Shown here one piece after another: positions 21,447 to 26,400 of a DNA stretch of 26,400 nt. The DNA lies in assembly GCA_964426355.1 (NCBI GenBank), contig CAYRRA010000033.1:1-26400 (forward strand), in the 5' to 3' direction. The translations under genes were made by a program, and so were the position numbers. How positions within the stretch are numbered: position 1 is the first letter of the stretch; every line of letters begins with the position of its first letter. The stretch is from JAJFTV01 sp964426355 (lineage in GTDB: Bacteria; Chloroflexota; Anaerolineae; Anaerolineales; Anaerolineaceae). Below the pieces are notes generated by a model, which was not told where the DNA came from, did no database searches, and saw nothing but the letters and a program-made list of their open reading frames with translations.

Positions 21447-22709
21447 TCAGGGTGTGCTGGATGTTGTCGGGGTGATCGTGATGGTCGCCGTCGCCGTCGC
21501 CGTTGGCGTTGGCGTTGACGTTGCGGGGATTGTATTCGTAGGCACAGCCGTCATGCTGGTGGCATCAGGAGGCGGCGCAATATTGCCTTCTTCAGAGGCT
21601 CCAGAATTTACCGGTGCCATCATAGGGCTGCTTTCAGCGGTCAAGCCAGGCTGTGCAGTGGCATCTTTGGCAGATGAGGTGGGTTTGGATTCCTCGCGCG
21701 TGGCGGCAAGGGTTTCCTGCTGAGGTGCGGTGAGGGCTGGTGTGGGGGTGTCTTTCCCGCGGTTTTCCTGAAGCCAGCGCCATCCGAAGAACCCTGCCGC
21801 AGCCAATCCCAACAGCAGCACAATTGCCAGGCAGCCCAGCCCAATGGTTCGCATGGGTAGCCTGGAGGGTCTGGTTTGCGCATTCTTCTCCACAAAAACA
21901 CCTTCAGGCACTTTAATCAGGATGATGGTGATGTTGTCATGCCCGCCGCGCTGGTTCGCCAGGTCGGTCAGTTTTTGCACAGCCTCTTCAGGCAAGTTAT
22001 CAGTGACATACGCCAGAATCTCCAGATCGTCCACCAGGTCGGTCAAACCATCACTGCACAACAGAATCTGGTCACCGTTCATCAGGGTAAAACCCTGGTT
22101 TTCTAAGGATTGCCCATCGCTCTCATCCGGGTGCAGCCTGAGCCTGAAATCGACATCGGCGGGTTCAGGCGAGCCGATATAACGACGAATGACGTGCGCA
22201 TTGGGGTGCCCCACTGCCTGTTCGGGGGTGAGAATACCATTATCGAGGGCTTCCTGTATCCAGGAATGGTCTCTTGTGAGCCGGAAAATCTGCCCGTTGC
22301 GTATCAGGTAAATGCGCGAATCGCCGACATAGGCAGTGTAGAGCTGCTTGCCGATTACCCATGCGCAAACGACAGTGGCGCCCATTCCTTTACGTCCACC
22401 ATCTGCCTGCGCGAGCCGGTAGACTTCATTGCTGGCGAACTGAATCGCCTCTTGCAGGGTTGCCTGCGGTTTGCTGGCGTCGCTTTCGGCAACTCGCTGG
22501 CTGACCAGGTCGACCACCATTTCTGCGGCGACCTCACCGGCGCGATGCCCGCCGATTCCGTCTGCCATGATAGCAAAAAGCGAAGGGGTAGAGGTTTCAT
22601 CATCCAGTAAAAACGCCGAAACGCCGTAACGGTCTTCGTTGTTCTTACCGGTCATCCCGGGGTGGGAGCCGGCGACAGATTTCAAATGCGATTTTTCGGT
22701 TCGGATCAT
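21447..22709 (-). CDS. PP2C-family protein phosphatase with membrane anchor
   Basis: A 420-residue metal-dependent Ser/Thr phosphatase. The catalytic domain (about 8-268) has NNEDRYG, MADGIGGHRAGE (D50), AYVGDSRIYLIR, LLCSDGLTDLV (D220) and GGHDNITIILIKV (D258), the full set of metal-binding acids. A membrane helix follows at 288-310. The rest, about 110 residues, is a Thr/Pro/Ala-rich tail ending in TPTPTATATATITITP, predicted outside the cell, like a wall-spanning linker. Its ATG overlaps the upstream FHA gene's stop (ATGA), so the pair is translationally coupled. It probably dephosphorylates a phosphothreonine protein, perhaps one recognised by the FHA domain. No Ser/Thr kinase gene lies in the window. 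Confidence 0.93.
   Translation of the reverse strand: MIRTEKSHLKSVAGSHPGMTGKNNEDRYGVSAFLLDDETSTPSLFAIMADGIGGHRAGEVAAEMVVDLVSQRVAESDASKPQATLQEAIQFASNEVYRLAQADGGRKGMGATVVCAWVIGKQLYTAYVGDSRIYLIRNGQIFRLTRDHSWIQEALDNGILTPEQAVGHPNAHVIRRYIGSPEPADVDFRLRLHPDESDGQSLENQGFTLMNGDQILLCSDGLTDLVDDLEILAYVTDNLPEEAVQKLTDLANQRGGHDNITIILIKVPEGVFVEKNAQTRPSRLPMRTIGLGCLAIVLLLGLAAAGFFGWRWLQENRGKDTPTPALTAPQQETLAATREESKPTSSAKDATAQPGLTAESSPMMAPVNSGASEEGNIAPPPDATSMTAVPTNTIPATSTPTPTATATATITITPTTSSTP
21482..21522. repeat. Degenerate hexamer repeat inside the phosphatase tail
   Basis: GTCGCC three times followed by GTTGGC/GTTGAC units, encoding the alternating Thr-Ala tail on the minus strand. Prone to slippage in whole codons, so tail length may vary between strains. 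Confidence 0.7.
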
Positions 22710-24640
22710 AGCTCATCCGTTTTATAAGGTGTGACTGTGGGTTGGCGGATACAGTTTGGTTCTCTTAGCTCAAAGCGGAATGCCATTGAAGCAAAATGGA
22801 TGACATCGCTGTGTTCGAGTTTCTTTCCTTCGCCAGTGACTTGATTAAAGTTCACCCAGGTGCCAGCGGTTGAACCATCGTCAAAGACAAAAAATTGACC
22901 TTCATTATCCTGCACAATGCGGGCGTGTAGCGGGTTGACCGCGCCTGAATCGAGGACGCAAAGCGCTTGCTGCGGGTCGCTGCCCAGTGTGGTTTCACGC
23001 CGGATTAACGGGATCATGCGCTGAGGCAAGGGGTTTCCGTCTTCCGAAAGGCGGATCAGCTTTGCGGGCGCATTGACGGGCGCTGCTGCCTTACGCACCG
23101 TAGGGGTAGCGACAGACGCGTATGTGCTGGCACGGCGGCTCTCCATCACGGCGACCGGCTGAGTGAGTGGGTCGCGATTGATCCGTTCTCTCAGCAGTTT
23201 AAGCCGGTAGAAGGGGTTGCGTTGGCTGGTGAACAGAATCACCAGCGTCAAGACCAATGCCGCAACAGAGAGGGCGATCAGAATCACCAAGCCGCGTCCA
23301 CTAAACACCGCTTCCACCCAGGTCTTTTTGGGCTCTTCAACAATTAATTCTACCAGCGTTTCGATACTGGATTGGCTTAAACCCAGCTCGTCTTCTGCTT
23401 CCACCCTCAAGCGCAGTGTGCTGCTGCTGAAATAATTGGAAAGAGGCAGGTTGAACTGCTCGAAGGGAGGGGCAAGATTTTCTGCTACCAATTCTTCGTT
23501 AACATACAAACGCGTGTGCTTCATGTCGCGTGTAAATCCATCCGGAAATTCAAGCAGGATACGGATGGGCACATCGTCTGGTGTGAGCAGAGCCGATGTA
23601 CCCTCCTCAGTCTCACTGAAAGAACGGATGATCTGGGCAGGCGGCTCCATGAAAATGGGGTTTGGCGGGTTAACCGTCAGGGGGAATATCAATTCTGCAG
23701 AGCTTATCTGAAGTCCGGGGTGAGTGAGATTAACCACGAGCCGGTGTTCGCCGCTGGTTGTGATGGCAGATTGATAGCCAACCTGGTAAATATAGCGGTA
23801 GGCTTCAAAATAATGTTCCGGGTTGGGGAAATCCTCGCTGCCGTTAAAGAGGAACAACTCGCCGCCGCTCAAGTCGGCAAGCTGTCGCAGCGGGGCAATT
23901 TCAGCGGATTCCAGCGGATAGCCCGGCGCAATCACCCAGACAAATACGCGCGTGCCGAGCTGGGCAGCCATTTCTGCAATGCTGGGCAGCGCCTGGCGTG
24001 CAGTGGCATCTGGCGGCGGGGTTACGTAGAGGATGGCGCGCTGCATATACGGGTTGGGCAGCGCATCGGTAGTCAGATCAAGTGCCATAGAAAGGCTGGT
24101 GATGCCGGGGCGGGCAGCCAGCAAATTGGGTTCATAGTTAAGCAATGACCGGGTAAATTGTGCAGGGTCGCTCGCTTGCACAATCTGTGTCCCGTTGTTG
24201 GTCACATAGCTGTAGTTGTCCGGAGCACCTTGCGGCAGTGAATGCGCCCAGTTTTCCAACGCTTGCATCAAGATACGGTAATAGGACACATTTTGGAACT
24301 GGTTGGTGAGGTTCGGTGATTCGTTCACCGAAAGGATGATTTGCATACCGGGTTGGATGCGCTCCAATGTCTGGATGGGGCGGGTGTAGCCATCTTCAAG
24401 AATTTGAAGCTGGGATGCCTGAAGATCGGTGAGGTATTTTCCTTCCCCGTTGACAGCTTTCAAGAAGAACCGAATGAGTGGAAACTCTTCCGTTTTCAGC
24501 ACTGAAATTTCAAGCAAGCCGCTGCTTTGAGCCTGTGCGGCACCGGCAACGTTGCTTGCCAGCAGGCAGGCAATAAGAATCAGAAATAATCCCTGGAGAA
24601 TATTTTGGATGCGTACTGGACCGCGTGTATGTTCGTTCAT
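22706..24640 (-). CDS. Membrane protein with vWA-like external domain and cytoplasmic FHA domain
   Basis: A 644-residue protein. Residues 14-37 form a signal anchor or signal peptide ending AGAAQAQ. A vWA-like domain follows (about 99-291). Its metal site is degraded, with SVNESPNL where DxSxS is expected, although GITSLSMAL and the strand ILYVTPPPD are kept. A further beta domain (about 300-440) leads to a membrane helix (450-471). The cytoplasmic end carries an FHA domain (about 544-626) with TLGSDPQ, NPLHARI and DDGSTAGTWVN, the phosphothreonine-binding pattern. ATG 24640 is chosen because the longer TTG frame at 24682 runs into the promoter's -10 box. It overlaps the PP2C phosphatase by four bases. 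The architecture suggests a receptor that links an outside event to phosphothreonine signalling inside. Confidence 0.88.
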   Translation of the reverse strand: MNEHTRGPVRIQNILQGLFLILIACLLASNVAGAAQAQSSGLLEISVLKTEEFPLIRFFLKAVNGEGKYLTDLQASQLQILEDGYTRPIQTLERIQPGMQIILSVNESPNLTNQFQNVSYYRILMQALENWAHSLPQGAPDNYSYVTNNGTQIVQASDPAQFTRSLLNYEPNLLAARPGITSLSMALDLTTDALPNPYMQRAILYVTPPPDATARQALPSIAEMAAQLGTRVFVWVIAPGYPLESAEIAPLRQLADLSGGELFLFNGSEDFPNPEHYFEAYRYIYQVGYQSAITTSGEHRLVVNLTHPGLQISSAELIFPLTVNPPNPIFMEPPAQIIRSFSETEEGTSALLTPDDVPIRILLEFPDGFTRDMKHTRLYVNEELVAENLAPPFEQFNLPLSNYFSSSTLRLRVEAEDELGLSQSSIETLVELIVEEPKKTWVEAVFSGRGLVILIALSVAALVLTLVILFTSQRNPFYRLKLLRERINRDPLTQPVAVMESRRASTYASVATPTVRKAAAPVNAPAKLIRLSEDGNPLPQRMIPLIRRETTLGSDPQQALCVLDSGAVNPLHARIVQDNEGQFFVFDDGSTAGTWVNFNQVTGEGKKLEHSDVIHFASMAFRFELREPNCIRQPTVTPYKTDEL

Positions 24641-24681
24641 GCGTTTATCGATCGGTCTCTTCCCTGCTCCCTTATTCAACA

Positions 24682-24761
24682 ATTATAAAGGATTCTACAA
24701 TAGAATCCATGCCTTTTCAGCGATTCTACTAAGAAACTCTTTATCTTGCTCGTGAGTTTCT
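24682..24761 (-). promoter_or_regulatory. Promoter and operator-like dyads of the FHA-PP2C operon
   Basis: The minus strand has TATAAT at 24687-24682. Immediately upstream is a perfect inverted repeat, GGATTCTA-3 bases-TAGAATCC (24690-24708), sitting in the spacer/-35 zone, and the half-site GATTCTA recurs at 24723-24729. A second dyad, AGAAACTC / GAGTTTCT, lies at 24732-24761. No -35 consensus is present. A repressor or activator site over the core promoter is likely. Confidence 0.55.
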
Positions 24762-25112
24762 CCTCTAGCAAAATGGCAGTCCCCTGCCATGATTGCACTC
24801 AACATGAATTTGACAACATCGATTTGCTTTAGCACACATTTTTACTGGAAAATGCTCGCCCTCTGTGTCCCCCCTATTCCCCTCATTAATGAGTAATGAG
24901 TTTCACATTGGGGCGGTCGGGTAAAAATCTTTAACCTGAATTGAAGTCATTTGAGCCAGATTTTTGCCAATATTGTCTACATTGAGAATTGCTGATGCCT
25001 TTTTGTCAAACGTACCTGTATTTTTTTGGGGGGGAAACAAGATCGTCCCATTTTGATAATGGGCGGAAAGTGACATTCCGTAGCTGAAGCCGGGATAAAG
25101 ACAATAAAAAAG
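24762..25112. other. Non-coding gap upstream of the ABC ATPase gene
   Basis: About 350 AT-rich bases without a supported gene. A 71-codon minus-strand frame (24903-25118) has no ribosome site or recognisable similarity. Visible features are homopolymer runs (T then G near 25020-25034), a direct TAATGAG/TAATGAG pair near 24886-24900, and a six-base dyad CCCATT/AATGGG at 25047-25063. Confidence 0.5.
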
Positions 25113-25141
25113 TTGCACAGGGATGAAAAAGGTTCTATAAT
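25113..25141 (+). promoter_or_regulatory. Strong sigma-70-type promoter of the ABC ATPase gene
   Basis: TTGCAC (25113-25118), exactly 17 bases, TATAAT (25136-25141). Transcription should begin near 25148, leaving a short leader with AAGGAGA before the ATG at 25181. Confidence 0.85.
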
Positions 25142-25180
25142 GAAGTCACTATATGCAGACCGAAAGGAGATAGGTTCATC

Positions 25181-26290
25181 ATGGCTAGTGTAACATTTAA
25201 GGGAGTTACAAAGAAATTTGGCGATGTTGTCGCGCTGCAGGAGCTCAACCTGGAGATTGCTGACAAGGAATTTTTGGTTTTGGTTGGTCCGTCTGGCTGC
25301 GGAAAGTCAACCGCGCTGCGCTGCCTGGCTGGTTTGGAGGAAGTGAGTGGCGGTGAGGTTTTAATCGGCGACCAGGTGGTGAACGATATTGCGCCAAAAG
25401 ACCGCGATATCGCAATGGTTTTTCAGTCTTACGCGCTGTATCCCCACATGTCGGTTTATGACAACATGGCATTTGGGTTGAAGCTGCGCAAATTCCCCAA
25501 GGATCAAATCAAGCACCGCGTGCAGGAAGCGGCTGAAATCTTGGGGATCGAGAATCTGCTGAGCCGCAAACCGCGCGAGCTTTCCGGCGGTCAGCGTCAG
25601 CGTGTTGCGGTGGGTCGGGCAATTGTGCGGGAACCCAAAGTGTTCCTCTTTGATGAGCCTCTCTCCAACCTGGATGCAAAATTGCGCGTGCAGACCCGCT
25701 CACAGATCAGCAAACTGCATCAACGTCTTCAAGCTACCTTTATTTACGTGACCCATGACCAGGTTGAAGCCATGACCATGGCAACCCGCATTGCCGTTAT
25801 GAATAAGGGCTTGCTTCAACAGTTGGACTCTCCCAAGCATCTTTACGATCACCCGGCAAACCTGTTCGTTGCCGGCTTCATTGGCTCCCCGGCGATGAAT
25901 TTCTTTAGCGCGCGTTTGGAAAAAACCGATGAGGGTTTGTTTGTGCAGAACGATGCTTTCCGTGTCCAGCTTCCGCCAGAAAAGGTGGATCGTTATGCTG
26001 GCTTCGCTGGAAAAGAAGTCATCTTCGGTATCCGTCCGGAAGATATTCACAACCCCGATTACCTGCCCACCGGTGTTGAGCCGGCGCGTGTGCGCGCAAA
26101 AGTGGACGTGCAGGAGTTGATGGGATATGAGATTTACCTGTACCTGGTGAGCGGCAAGGATAACTACGTGGCGCGCGTTGACCCGCGCTCGCACTATATC
26201 ACCGGTGATGAGGTGGAGGTCGCGTTCAACATGGCAAATATTCACCTCTTCGATCCGTCCGTGGACCAGGAAAATCCGCCGGCAATCTAG
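25181..26290 (+). CDS. ABC transporter ATPase, MalK/UgpC/MsmK type
   Basis: A 369-residue cytoplasmic ATPase that energises a sugar or polyol importer. Walker A is GPSGCGKST at 36-44, the Q-loop MVFQSYALYPHMSVYDN, the signature LSGGQRQRVAVGRAI, Walker B VFLFDEPLSNLD and the H-loop VTHDQVEAM. The C-terminal third has the regulatory TOBE/MalK-type fold, with IGSPAMNFF, FGIRPEDI and VDVQELMGYEIYLY. Permease and binding-protein genes are absent and the gene is monocistronic between its own promoter and a terminator, so it is probably a shared ATPase that serves several importers, as MsmK and MsiK do. This last point is inference. Confidence 0.94.
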   Translation: MASVTFKGVTKKFGDVVALQELNLEIADKEFLVLVGPSGCGKSTALRCLAGLEEVSGGEVLIGDQVVNDIAPKDRDIAMVFQSYALYPHMSVYDNMAFGLKLRKFPKDQIKHRVQEAAEILGIENLLSRKPRELSGGQRQRVAVGRAIVREPKVFLFDEPLSNLDAKLRVQTRSQISKLHQRLQATFIYVTHDQVEAMTMATRIAVMNKGLLQQLDSPKHLYDHPANLFVAGFIGSPAMNFFSARLEKTDEGLFVQNDAFRVQLPPEKVDRYAGFAGKEVIFGIRPEDIHNPDYLPTGVEPARVRAKVDVQELMGYEIYLYLVSGKDNYVARVDPRSHYITGDEVEVAFNMANIHLFDPSVDQENPPAI

Positions 26291-26313
26291 TTTTTCTCTA
26301 TCACGAGTATAAC

Positions 26314-26346
26314 AAAAGAGGCTGTCCAATAAAGACAGCCTCTTTT
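26314..26346. terminator. Bidirectional intrinsic terminator
   Basis: AAAAGAGGCTGTC-CAATAAA-GACAGCCTCTTTT, a perfect 13-base stem with A/T runs at both ends, fit to stop transcription from both sides. Confidence 0.93.
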
Positions 26347-26356
26347 AGTTTTGCTC

Positions 26357-26400
26357 TTACAGCCCGATCTCCGCTCTCAGGCGGATATAGTGCATAATCT
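26357..26400 (-). CDS. Possible 3' end of a minus-strand gene
   Basis: From the right edge a minus-strand frame reads MHYIRLRAEIGL and stops with TAA at 26357-26359, just after a bidirectional terminator. The placement fits the tail of a convergent gene, but 14 codons are too few to identify it or to be certain that it is coding. Confidence 0.35.
   Translation of the reverse strand, partial: IMHYIRLRAEIGL

Noticed and set aside
21409..21723. 104-codon plus-strand frame rich in Val-Ala-Val-Gly
   Set aside because: It is the antisense of the Thr/Pro-rich tail of the phosphatase; the apparent membrane protein is produced by the hexamer repeats.
24903..25118. 71-codon minus-strand frame upstream of the ABC ATPase
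   Set aside because: No ribosome site, no recognisable similarity, and it overlaps the -35 of the strong promoter.

Overview
The window looks like chromosomal DNA of a mid-GC environmental bacterium. I would place it in the Chloroflexi, probably class Anaerolineae. The basis is gene style: MalT-type LuxR regulators, an FHA protein coupled to a PP2C phosphatase, an NfeD/slipin pair, a tRNA without encoded CCA, and intergenic DNA packed with repeats whose spurious translations read 'HSERSEES' and 'ITNHQ'. This is inference; there is no rRNA or marker gene to settle it. I see no CRISPR array, transposase, phage gene or plasmid origin.

Layout. 1-2863 (minus): a two-component system, a membrane Cache/HAMP/GAF histidine kinase followed by a NarL-type response regulator cut by the left edge. 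2864-4080: repeat island A. 4081-4281: a small DUF2892 membrane protein, then a hairpin terminator between convergent genes. 4399-10123 (minus): a MalT-like regulator, an MFS transporter of the SLC45/GPH type and a D-aminoacylase-type amidohydrolase, read in that order. 10124-10690: repeat island B. 10691-11092 (minus): a DUF3830 cyclophilin-like protein. 11093-11844: repeat island C. 11845-11916 (minus): a CAU tRNA with its own promoter and terminator.

12130-18934 and on to 19945 (plus): NfeD and slipin, a RimI-like acetyltransferase, a tiny SWIM zinc-finger protein, a PAS/GGDEF/EAL signalling protein, then a tight three-gene unit. That unit is a LIM-domain protein with a C-terminal zinc-peptidase domain strikingly like plant DA1, a metallo-beta-lactamase-fold hydrolase, and a D-2-hydroxyacid dehydrogenase-like protein. 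19980-20885 (minus): an EamA permease. 21169-21375 (plus): a small hypothetical protein. 21447-24640 (minus): a membrane vWA-like/FHA protein overlapping a membrane PP2C phosphatase. 25181-26290 (plus): a MalK/UgpC-type ABC ATPase behind a very good sigma-70-type promoter, then a terminator and the possible tail of a minus-strand gene at the right edge.

Most worth following up are the bacterial LIM-DA1 protease and its operon, and the MITE-like 104-117 bp element with imperfect terminal inverted repeats, present in four complete and one partial copy inside duplicated composite islands. After these come the FHA/PP2C membrane pair with no kinase nearby, and a perfect 12-bp tandem repeat plus a 10-bp dyad upstream of the transporter that could be the target of the adjacent MalT-like regulator.
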